Shown: one piece after another, positions 47,316 to 56,782 of the stretch
Layout of the letters: every line of letters starts with the position of its first letter
Numbering within the stretch: position 1 is the first letter of the stretch
Origin: Yamagishiella unicocca
Taxonomy: Eukaryota > Chlorophyta > Chlorophyceae > Chlamydomonadales > Volvocaceae
NCBI GenBank assembly: GCA_003116995.1
Contig: BDSL01000025.1
Span: 868,001-932,000 of the forward strand
DNA: 64,000 bases
Direction of reading: 5' to 3'
Made by a program: the position numbers and the translations under genes
The notes under the pieces: generated by a model
Databases searched by the model: none
Told to the model about the DNA's origin: nothing
What the model saw: only the letters and a program-made list of their open reading frames with translations

Positions 47316-50300
47316 ATGGCACGGCTGCAAAAAGTAATGCGGCTTAGCCAGCCTTGCTGGATGTTACCAGCTGCTTCCGCACTATCAGTACAACCTTGTA
47401 ACTTCGATAGGCTATCTCTGTCATCCGTAGTGACGGAGCGTAGTTTCCAGTCGGCGACAAAGGGCGCGACGACATCTGGCACGCAGTTGCCTTTGGCTCA
47501 AATTCTGGGAGCTGGCGCCGCACTGCTTGCTGCAGCACTGCTCTCTCCTGCACCAGCTGCAGCCAAGAAGGAAATCGCAATCCTGCCTGGCAGCAAGCCC
47601 GCCGCTCAACCTGCGCCAGCTGTCGCCAAATCCGCGGCTGCGGCCGAGAAGCCTCCCGCCCCTGAGAAGGCCGCTGCCGCTGTGGGATCCGATTCTGGCT
47701 CCGCCGCTAAGGACGACAAGGGGCGGCCTATTTACACCCGGCAGGAGGTGGCCAAGCACAAGACCCCGCAGGATGGGGTCTGGGTGACGTTCAAAGAGGG
47801 CGTGTACGACATTACAGAGGCGAGTGCGGACGCTCCAGGGCGGATCCGCAGGGTAACCAAAGGGGCAAGGGGCAGCGCGTGCGTCCTGTTCAGGACGCCT
47901 CGCGCATATGGGGGAGGGTACGGGAACGGTGACGATGGGACCCGTGCATCTGGACGGGGGAGGTGGAGGTGTAGGTAGAGGTGCGGTCCGCTGCTTGAGG
48001 GTGGACGCACAACCTTAACCGTCGTCGAGGTAGATTCCTCATCCACTAACCGCCGTCGAGGTAACCTCTTCAACCACTATTCCCCCCCACCCGCCGCTGC
48101 GCCCTCCCCCAACAATCGTCCCGTGCAACAGTTCGTTGAGTCTCACCCCGGCGGTGAGTGAGGGTCCCGGGCAGCAAGCAAAGCGGGTGAACTATATCCG
48201 CGAGCAAGGGGGGTTGCGGGCAGGGTGGAGTGGGGGGTGGGGGGGAAGGGGAGGAAATCCGTGTGCGGAGGAGGACTGGGGGAAGGGAGGGGGGAAATTC
48301 GTGTGTATGTAGGGACCGGGGGAAAGGGACGCGGGGCAAGGGGGCGGAAGGGGAGAGCGGGAGGAGGCGAGCTGTGCAGCCGGGGCTCATTGCACTCGCT
48401 CTGTAAGGGGCCACGTGGCGGCAGCAGTAACACGTGTTTGCCGCAACCCAATCCGCGGAGCTGGGAGCACCCCCTCCCCCTCTTCGCCAACTATACTGCT
48501 CGCGTCGCGTAACTGGTCGGTGTCAGTTATGCAACCACCCTAACTGTCGAGTAGCCGGGTCGTTTTGCCAACCCCCCGCCACCAGCCTCCGTTATTTTAT
48601 CGTTACCGTTACATGCCACCCGTCGGGTTGGCTGTTGGATGCCTCCAACGTCGCGGCTGCCGCCGTATCCTCACGCAACCGTAAAACACGGCTTGCCGGT
48701 GTCCGTGTGTTTCATCACCCCCCGCCGCCCCCGTGGGGTTCACCCGGCCTGCCTCCACCAGTCGCCGGTTCTCGACATCACTGCTGAACCGTCACCGCTC
48801 GTCCAGCCGCAAACCGCGAAGGCGCCCTCCGGCCTCAAACCCCTAAACCCTAAACCCTTCAACCCTGAACCCTGAACCCTAAACCCTAAACCCTGAACCC
48901 TCCAGGCGCCTCCAAGATCATGCTGGCAGCGGGGGGCAGCGTAGAGCCCTTCTGGGCCCTATACCAGCAGCACCGCAAGGCGGAGGTTCTCCAGATCCTG
49001 GAGCCCTACCGCATCGGGACGCTTGAGGGTGGGTGCCGGTGCTGGGGGGCAGCGGGGAGGGGAGAAGACCCGGTGGCGGTGCTGGGTGGGGGGTTAAGGA
49101 GAATCCGCGAATCCACGGTCGATAAACCAAGGGGGGAGGAGTGGGAGGGGAGAAGACCCGGTGTCGGTGCTGGGGGGTTTACAATAAAAGAACCGGTAAA
49201 GCGACTGGGCGGGGGGTAAGGAGAATCCGCCAATCCACGGCCGATAAACCAAGGGGGGAGGAGTGGGAGGGGAGAAGGCCCGGTGTCGGTGCTGGGGTGT
49301 GTGTGTGTGTGCAAAGCCCCACTCGTCTCCTCGACGTGCGGAAACGCACAGTTGGCCCCCCCCCCCACCCCCCCTTGGGCTGGCTCTGCAGGCGGCGCCG
49401 CCGCCGCTGCCGCCGCCTCCGCCGGCGTCGCTGATCCGTACGCCAGCGACCCGCCCCGCCACCCCATCTTCATCGCCCGCTCGGAGCGGCCTTACAACGG
49501 TGAGCGCTGCGCACGCGCTCGGACTACCCGGCTGGGAGACCGACCGGGGTGGCCTAGGGTGGTGGATTGGGGGTGGGGGGCTGCAATAAAAGAGGGTGGG
49601 GGATTGACGACCCCCTAGGCTGGAGGATTACAGAAAACGGGTTGGGGAGGTAGGGAGGGGTGACGACGGGAGGTGGCGCACGTCGCGCTGGGGGAGCGGG
49701 TCGTTTGCAACGTGGCAACGGAGCACGCAAGGCCGTGCCGTACATGTACGGCATCAACACAGGACGGTGACGGATGGCGCTTGCGACCGACGCGGGAACC
49801 AGGGCAGGAGGGGGGGCGGGAGGGGAGGGAAGAGGGGCCAGCAGCACACCAGGGGCGCGTGGCCCCTCCCCTCCGCCGCACCCGGTGTTCCTCTCCCTCC
49901 TCTGTCGCTGCACTGGCTCCGACTTCATACCCCTCCCCCACCCCCCTGCATGGGGCAGGGAGGTGGAGATGAACCCCGTGCAAGGACACAGGAGGGACTC
50001 CGCCTCCACCTCCGCCTCCACCTCCACCTCCACCTCCACCTCCCTCCCCCAACCCCTAGCACGTGCTCCAATGCTTTCGCCCCCTGGGAAACGCGATTTA
50101 CCCTCGTCCTCCTATGTCGTTATGCCATGGTTTTCCTCGCTAACCTCCCCTCCCCTCCACCCCCCTCCACCCAATACACACCGCTGCCGCTGTCGCCCTC
50201 AGGCGAGACCCCCGGCACGATTCTGGCGGCCAACTCCATAACTCCCAACGAGATCTTCTTCGTACGCAACCACCTTCCCGTGCCGCACGTGGACCCGACG

Positions 50301-53300
50301 TCGTACCGCTTGCACGTGCGTGCCCGGGTGGACGAAAGGGCGGAAGGGTCCCTCTGTGTGCGTGTGTGTGTGTATATGTATCATCTCGCCTCCACGGGTC
50401 TTCCTCGAAACCTCTCCTCCCGCAGGTGGAGGGGGAGGGCAGTCGCGCCCTGGACCTGAGCCTGGAGGACCTTAAGTCCCGATTCCGCAAGCACACCGTC
50501 ACAGCAACCGTCCAGTGCTCGGGTGGGTATGAGGGGGGGGGCAGGCGGGTGGTTATGAGGGGGGGGCAGGCGGGTGGGTATGAGGGGGGGGGGCAGGCGG
50601 GTGGTTATGAGGGGGAGGGGGCAGGCGGGTGGGTATGAGGGGGGGGGCAGGCGGGTGGGTATGAGGGGAGGGGGCAGGCGGGTGGGTATGAGGGGGAGGG
50701 GGCAGGCGGGTGGGTATGAGGGGGGGGCAGGCGGGTGGGTATGAGGCGGGAGGGAAGGCGGGTGGGTATGAGGGGGGAGGGAAGGCGGGTGGGCAGGGGC
50801 GGACAGCGTTCTACAGCGGTCCCGAGGAGCGCGGGTGGGGGCGGGTGGTGTAGGGGACTTGGGGGCAGCGGCGCGCCGCCGTGTGCGCGCGGCGATGATT
50901 GTGCGAATCGATCTGGGGACCTGGGGGACTGGGTGCCGGCGCGGTCCGTTGGACCCGAAGGCGGGGTGGGAGGGCTGACAGCGAGAAGTCTTGGACGTAT
51001 TGCCCCGTAACCCTGGACATCCCCTTACCCCCCTTCATTCCCCTCCCTGCCCACTCCTCTTTCCCCCCGGCCTCCTCCCATCTCCCCCCCGGGTTCTTTT
51101 TTTGTAACCCCCAGGTAACCGCCGCAACGAGATGTCCAGCGTCAAGCCAGTCAAAGGGCTGGAGTGGGACCAGGGGGCTATAGGTGGGTTTCGGAGCGGG
51201 GGGGTAGGGGGGTGGGGGGGAAGTGGGACACGGGTTCATATAGTGCCCCCACGACTCCCTGCCTGCCTGCCGCGTCCGTTTGCGCCTTGAGCGGAGGCGT
51301 CGCAGCTTGCGGCAAAGTCCGGGTGTCCACAACCGCGCACACGGGTGTCGTTGCCGCAACCGCCAGGACGTGCGATGTACGACGTACGACACCGCGCTGT
51401 CACCAACCATCCCGCCCTGTCTCTCATCCGCCGCTGCCCACTCGCCGGCTCGCAGGCACGGCCGTCTGGGGGGGCGTGCGGCTGAGGGACGTGCTACAGG
51501 TGCGTTGATCCAAGACGGTTGACGGTTGGTGGTTGACGGTTCCAAATCGTCTTGGCCGCCGTACCGCCGTCAGTGCAAGGGCGTACCCCTTTGGTGGGCA
51601 GCCAATACCGCAACAGTCGGTGCCCCATGCGCTGCGCACTTATCGATGTTCCCCTCCCTGCCCCTCCCTGCCCCTCCCTGCCCCTCCTGCCCTCCGTTCC
51701 CCCGCCTCTGCTCGCGCCGCCGCCTCGGGTCCGCCGCCGCCGCCTCAGGCAGCAGGTATGTCTCCCTCGCCTGCGCTGCCTGCGGAGGCAACCTGCCACA
51801 CACCTTGGCGTCCGCCGCCTGACGCCGCTCCGAAACCACCCAACGACCACCCCCAGGCCTCTCGGAGGACGACCCGGTGGTTCGTCACATCCAGTTTGAG
51901 GGCTACGACCGGGACCCTGCGTCGGGAGAGGTGGGTCGGTGGGTCGGTGGGTCGCCCAACAGAGTACCGCGTCTGGGTCTCCTGCCTCACATATCCTGCC
52001 TCAGATCCTGTCCTCAGATATCCTGCTTCGGATCCTGCCTCGGATCCTGTCCTCAGATATCCTGCTTCGGATCCTGCCTCGGATCCTGTCCTCAGATATC
52101 CTGCTTCGGATCCTGCCTCGGATCCAACCAGCACCTGCTGTCTGCGCCGCGCCCCCGCCCCCTCCCCTACCTCACCCCCACCCCAACGCGTCGCTCCACC
52201 ACATGAATCAATATTTTAATCCGTATTTCACCTTTACGCCTCCACCCCCAACCCCCCAGGTCTACGGCGCGTCCATCCCGCTGCATAAGGCCCTGGCGCT
52301 CGGCGACGAGGTGCTGTTGGCGTACGAGATGAACGGGCACCCGCTGTCGGCCGATCACGGCGCGCCTCTGCGGGTGGTGGTGCCCGGAGTGACGGGAGCT
52401 CGGAGCGTCAAGTGGCTGCGTGAGTGGTTTCGGAGCGGGAGGGGCTTCGGAGCAGGAAGGGGGGAGTGTGCGTGGTTTCGTGGCGGGAGGGGTGTGTTGT
52501 TTTGTGTTTTTTGGGGTGGGGGGCGGGCGGGTGTTCAGAGCGGGAGGGGTGTGTGTTTTGGGGGGGCGGGGTGTTCAGAGCGGGAGTGGGTATGAGAGGT
52601 AGCTCATAGGTCGGCACCAAAAAGGACATCCGAATAGGGAATGTTTGGCACACCGTTTGGAAGAGGGGGGGTAAGGTCCGGGGGGTGGCATAAGGAACCG
52701 GTTTAGAAGGCGGGGTTTCGAGGAAGACCCGTGGGCCGGGGGAGGGGGGAAAGGTCCGGGGCCCAGGGGTCCGAGGGCTGGCATCAGGGCCGTTATGGAA
52801 TGGAGGAGTGAGGGAGGCGGAGGGGGCCGGGTGCCATTTGCCTGCTGCATATGGGGAACGGGTGATGTCCTTGGGTCAGTGAACGCCCGAGTATGTTTTG
52901 GCATAGGAGCGTGTAGCGGTGCAGACAGCTCTTCTGGAGAACAGTTCATTTATTTTTGAATTTCGTTTGTCTTTCTTGAGGAGAAATATTTAATTTTTCT
53001 CATGTTTCGACCCTCCGGCCGCCCGCGCACCCTTGCAGGCCGCATCGTGCCCAGTGCCGCCGAGTCCGGCAGCCACTGGCAGCAGCGGGATTACAAGTCC
53101 TTCTCGCCGTCCGTCGATTGGGACAGCGTGGACTGGAACAGCGCGCCCGCCCTCCAGGTACGAACCACCCGCTGCGTACGTCACATTGCGTACGAACTAA
53201 ACGAGTACGAACCACCGAATACCACGCACCACGTACGAAGCACCGAAGATGACGCACCTTCCTCACAATTCACCCTAGCCCTCCACCCCCAACCTAGCCG

Positions 53301-55778
53301 GGCCCCCACCCCCAACCTAGCCAGGCCCTCACCCCCAACCTAGCCGGGCCCCCACCCGCAACCTAGCCGGGCGCCCACCCCCAACCTAGCCGGGCCCTCA
53401 CCCGCAACCTAGCCGGGCCCCCACCCGCAACCTAGCCAGGCCCTCACCCCCAACCTAGCCGGGCCCCCACCCCCAACCTAGCCGGGCCCTCACCCCCAAC
53501 CTAGCCAGGCCCTCACCCCCAACCTAGCCGGGCCCCCACCCGCAACCTAGCCAGGCCCTCACCCCCAACCTAGCCGGCCCCCACCCCCAACCTAGCCGGG
53601 CCCTCACCCCCAACCTAGCCGGGCCCCCACCCGCAACCTAGCCAGGCCCTCACCCCCAACCTAGCCGGGCCCCCACCCCCAACCTAGCCGGGCCCTCACC
53701 CCCAACCTAGCCGGGCCCTCACCCGCAACCTAGCCAGGCCCTCACCCCCAACCTAGCCGGGCCCTCACCCCCAACCTAGCCGGGCCCCCACCCCCAACCT
53801 AGCCAGGCCCTCACCCCCAACCTAGCCGGGCCCTCACCCCCAACCTGGGCCGCCCTCCCGCCCGACCCGCCCCCTGCTCCGCCTGCGTGCTGGCAGGAAC
53901 CCCCGGTGACCAGCGCAATCTGCGAGCCAGCCCCCGGAACCACCGTGAGCGTCTCCGACGGAGAGGTAGGTGGCCCATATCAGCTGCGAGAGGGGGGGGG
54001 ACGGAGAGGCGGGGAGGCGCGGGGAGGTGCGGGGCGTGCTCCGGGGCCTTACCCTGTTTTTCTTTTGTGTGTTTTAAATATTTTTTTGTGTGTGTCTGGG
54101 GGGGCCTGCGCCGTTCCTTATCCGACATACGATTTCCAGGTGGCCCTAATACACGGATTACGTAGCGGCTTCATTCCCCTGGCACAGTCCCTCATTGTAG
54201 CCGCGCCCCCCCCCAGGTCAACCCTTTTCGCGTCAATGAATGGTTTTTACTTTTTATGCCACCCCTCAAGGTCAACCCCCCAGGTCAACAATTCCTCAAA
54301 CCACCTCCCCCTCAACGGTCTTTTATTGTTATTAACCCATCAACGGTCTTTTATTGTAACCCATCAACGGTCTTTTATTGTTATTAACCCACCAACGGCC
54401 GCATCTGCCCCTGGCCCTGGCCCCCCCTCTCTAACCTCCCCCCCGCTCCTCCTCCGTCTCCTACGTCGTGTACCCGGGTCTTCTCACCCCCGCTCCTCCT
54501 CCGTCTCCTACGTCGTGTACCCGGGTCTTCTCACCCCCGCTCCTCCTCTCCCTGCTTGACCAGGTCACCATCCGGGGCTACGCCTGGAGCGGCGGCGGCC
54601 GTGGCATCGTGCGGGTGGATGTGTCGGCGGACGGCGGCACCTCCTGGTCCACCGCCAGCCTACTGCCCCCGCCGCCGGGGGCGCCACCGGCTGGGTCGTA
54701 CTCGGGTGCCTGGGCGTGGACGCTGTGGGAGGTGCGTCGGCTGCTGCGGCCGCTACTGCTGCCGCGACCGCTACTGCTGTTGCACCTGCGGCCGCTACTG
54801 CTGCGGCCAGTGCTGCCGGCGCCGGTACTATACGGTAGCTACTCGTTGCTGCCCTTAGTTGCGGGCGCATAACGGCATCGCGTGTTGTTTTGCCTTGTTA
54901 TCTCGCCTGTGAAAGCACACGGGGCGAGTCGAGCCAGCTGCTGGTGACAGCCAGCCAGCCAGCTGCTAGTGCCAGCCAGCCAGCTGCTAGTGCCAGCCAG
55001 CCAGCTGCTGGTGCCGCCTAGCGTCCATGGGGCGCTTCCCAGCAGCGCGTTCCCACGCGCTAGAGAGGCCGAACCGGACCGAACCGAACCGAACCGAACC
55101 GGATCGAACCGAACCGGACCGAACCGAACCGGACAGGACCGAACCGAACCGAACCGGACCGAACCGGACCGAACCGAACCGGACAGGACAGGACCCCGAC
55201 CGGATGAGCGCCCCTTCCGTTCCGCTCGCACCGACTTGCGTCGAGCAGGTCTTCTTTGCTCCCTAACGATGTGCACCCCGAGCCAAGCCATGGCACAGCC
55301 TCCCAGGGATTGTTGCGGCCGGACGACCTCCGAGCGCGTCTGAGTAACCCCCATTGCTTGGCACACCACCCCACCACCCCGACCCCCGCCACCACACCGA
55401 ACCCCGCCGCCACCCCAACGGGCGGCCACCATCCACGGGTCTTCCTCAAAACCCCAACCCCCGCATCTCAAAACGTCTGTCCTAAACGATTTTTTCTGGC
55501 ATCCACGGGTCTTCCTCGAAACCCCCGCCACTACCCCAGCCCCCGCCCCCCCGCCTCACGCGCCCTAAGCTCCCGCCCACTGCCGCCTCCCGCCTCAGGC
55601 TACGCTGCCGCTGCCGCGCCCCGCCACCGACGGCAGCGTGCCGCCCAAGCTGGAGCTGGTCTGCAAGGCGGTCGACTCGTCGTACAACAGCCAGCCAGAC
55701 TCCGTCGCGGGCATCTGGAACCTTCGTGGTGTCGTCAACAACGCCTGGTATCGATTGAACCTGCCGCTTGAGCCGTGA
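47316..55778 (+). CDS. SUOX: Sulfite oxidase, animal type (cytochrome b5 + molybdopterin + dimerisation domains)
   Basis: Fifteen-exon model, 1857 nt, 618 residues, every phase consistent: 47316-47819, 48132-48153, 48906-49028, 49392-49499, 50203-50315, 50426-50522, 51115-51183, 51456-51499, 51749-51755, 51857-51930, 52260-52419, 53039-53157, 53897-53965, 54564-54731, 55599-55778. It oxidises sulfite to sulfate, passing electrons through heme to cytochrome c. Residues 1-60 are a mitochondrial-type presequence and about 60-83 a hydrophobic stop-transfer ([17 protein letters not shown]), as in bipartite intermembrane-space signals. Cytochrome b5 domain ~138-210: YTRQEVAKH, heme ligands H173 (FVESHPGG) and H198 (ALYQQH). 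Molybdopterin domain ~245-470: C321 in TVQCSGNRRNEM is the molybdenum ligand; then [18 protein letters not shown] and GARSVKWL. Dimerisation domain ~480-618: [29 protein letters not shown]. It ends LEP with no peroxisomal tripeptide, unlike the heme-free plant enzyme. Length exceeds animal enzymes through an Ala/Pro linker at ~83-137. Confidence 0.95.
48838..48902 (+). repeat. Interstitial telomere-like CCCTAAA repeats in sulfite oxidase intron 2
   Basis: Nine or so units of ccctaaa and ccctgaa with one cttcaac variant, ending right at the intron 2 acceptor. CCCTAAA is the plant-type telomere unit. Confidence 0.85.
50392..50411 (+). repeat. Intronic motif CCACGGGTCTTCCTCGAAAC, copy 1
   Basis: Exact copy in sulfite oxidase intron 5, ending 14 bases before the acceptor. 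Other copies: 52715-52734 (reverse, intron 11), 55433-55452 (one mismatch, intron 14), 55503-55522 (exact, intron 14), 61790-61808 (reverse, i.e. sense in the kinase intron). Confidence 0.85.
50523..50790 (+). repeat. G-rich ~26-bp minisatellite in sulfite oxidase intron 6
   Basis: About ten units of gggtatgagggggggggcaggcgggt with varying G-run lengths, starting immediately at the donor site. G runs of 5-9 at regular spacing could form G-quadruplexes. Confidence 0.85.
52009..52130 (+). repeat. 39-bp tandem repeat in sulfite oxidase intron 10
   Basis: Three units of tcctgtcctcagatatcctg followed by cttcggatcctgcctcgga. Confidence 0.9.
52715..52734 (-). repeat. Intronic motif, copy 2 (antisense in sulfite oxidase intron 11)
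   Basis: gtttcgaggaagacccgtgg, the exact reverse complement of the motif. Confidence 0.85.
53280..53850 (+). repeat. 23-bp minisatellite in sulfite oxidase intron 12
   Basis: About 24 units of aacctagccgggcccccacc plus cgc or ccc. Two alternating variants (cccccacc and cctcaccc; ccggg and ccagg) give a higher-order pattern of two or three units. It ends about 45 bp before the exon 13 acceptor. Confidence 0.9.
54935..55015 (+). repeat. agccagctgctagtgcc tandem repeat in sulfite oxidase intron 14
   Basis: Four units of ccagccagccagctgctagt/ggtg. Confidence 0.85.
55068..55196 (+). repeat. (GAACC/GGACC)n pentamer tract in sulfite oxidase intron 14
   Basis: About 25 pentamers alternating gaacc with ggacc, ending in ggacaggacaggacc. 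Confidence 0.9.
55433..55522 (+). repeat. Intronic motif, copies 3 and 4 (intron 14)
   Basis: Two copies 70 bp apart. The second is preceded by aaaacgtctgtcctaaacga and ttttttctggcat, which matches the reverse complement of 61806-61845. The repeated unit is therefore longer than the 20-base core, about 55 bp. Confidence 0.85.
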
Positions 55779-55809
55779 GGGCGCCTGGGACTGGCACCGG
55801 GATGAACCT

Positions 55810-56172
55810 GGCAGCGGGCTTACACAGACACACGTGTGATTTGGCAGCGGGCTTACACAGACACACGTGTGATTTGGCAGCGGGCTTACACAGACACACG
55901 TGTGATTTGGCAGCGGGCTTACACAGACACACGTGTGATTTGGCAGCGGGCTTACACAGACACACGTGTGATTTGGCAGCGGGCTTACACAGACACACGT
56001 GTGATTTGGCAGCGGGCTTACACAGACACACGTGTGATTTGGCAGCGGGCTTACACAGACACACGTGTGATTTGGCAGCGGGCTTACACAGACACACGTG
56101 TGATTTGGCAGCGGGCTTACACAGACACACGTGTGATTTGGCAGCGGGCTTACACAGACACACGTGTGATTT
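55810..56172 (+). repeat. 33-bp minisatellite, 11 nearly identical units, just after the sulfite oxidase stop
   Basis: The unit ggcagcgggcttacacagac plus acacgtgtgattt repeats every 33 bp from 55810 to 56172 with almost no variation. It starts 32 bp after the stop codon and so probably lies in the 3' UTR. Because 33 is a multiple of three, both strands are open through it (AAGLHRHTCDL forward, CVCVSPLPNHT reverse), but neither frame has a gene context. Each unit contains the palindrome acacgtgt. Confidence 0.9.
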
Positions 56173-56392
56173 GGCTGGACACTCGGGCTTTCATGTCCAT
56201 GATCCTGAGATCGACATTGCGGCGGCCTGTGATGAACAAAACTCTGAACGGCGCACGGTGTTGTATGTTGCTGCTGGGGATGCACATCTGCGGCAAGCCG
56301 CGTGTGGCTCCTCTTCTGCTGTGCGTTGTCAGTTGTCAGTTATCAGTTATCAGCTGTCCGGGACGTTTCGGCGTTCGCCATCGGCTCCTCCT

Positions 56393-56397
56393 GTAAT
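56393..56397 (+). terminator. Possible TGTAA polyadenylation signal of sulfite oxidase
   Basis: tgtaa in cctcctgtaatggtg, the first such signal after the stop at 55778. Use of this site would place the whole 33-bp minisatellite in the 3' UTR. Confidence 0.3.
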
Positions 56398-56534
56398 GGT
56401 GCGCGTTGTACCACTCCTTTCGCTGGCTGCCTCCCAGCCTGCCGCTAACTCTTTTCTGCATGCCTTTCTCCTTGCGGCCGAGCAACCACCACTGCCGAGG
56501 GAGGCGAACAGGGCTAGCTCGAGCCGCGAGCCTG

Positions 56535-56660
56535 TTTGGGCTACCCCAGCTCGGAAGAAGCACCGAGGCGGGCCCAGAAGTCGGCCGTCACCTCCGCACA
56601 AATCCGCACCAGCGCCGTATTCCTGGGCCCCAGCCTGCACTGTCTGTATTCCGCAGCTGC
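56535..56660 (-). mobile_element. Small fragment of the L1-like LINE
   Basis: The stretch ctcgg-aa-gcac-gaggcggg, cccagaagtcggccgtcacc and ctggggccccagcctgc-type sequence matches 385-480 and 2915-3010 (ORF2 C-terminal region). Both ends are lost. Confidence 0.75.
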
Positions 56661-56727
56661 CCGGGGAGGGACGACAACGATGGTCCGGGTATGGAGGGGG
56701 CATCGGCATGGTATTACGCACATACAG

Positions 56728-56782
56728 GCATGAAGCTTACGAATCATTCTTGTTGTTGTAATTGTTACAGTGGGCTCCAGAC
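56728..56782 (+). repeat. Dispersed repeat R2, partial copy
   Basis: The phrases aagcttacgaatcattcttg, ttgttgtaattgttacagtg and ggctccagacc. Confidence 0.7.

Noticed and set aside
49554..50502. Several 100-160 codon frames on both strands
   Set aside because: Frames within sulfite oxidase introns 4-5 and shadows of exon 5.
55810..56172. CRISPR-like array of 33-bp repeats
   Set aside because: There are no spacers; the units are directly adjacent in a eukaryotic 3' UTR.
55775..56761. Plus-strand 328-codon and minus-strand 267-codon frames
   Set aside because: Both come from the 33-bp minisatellite, whose period is divisible by three; no start context or domain.
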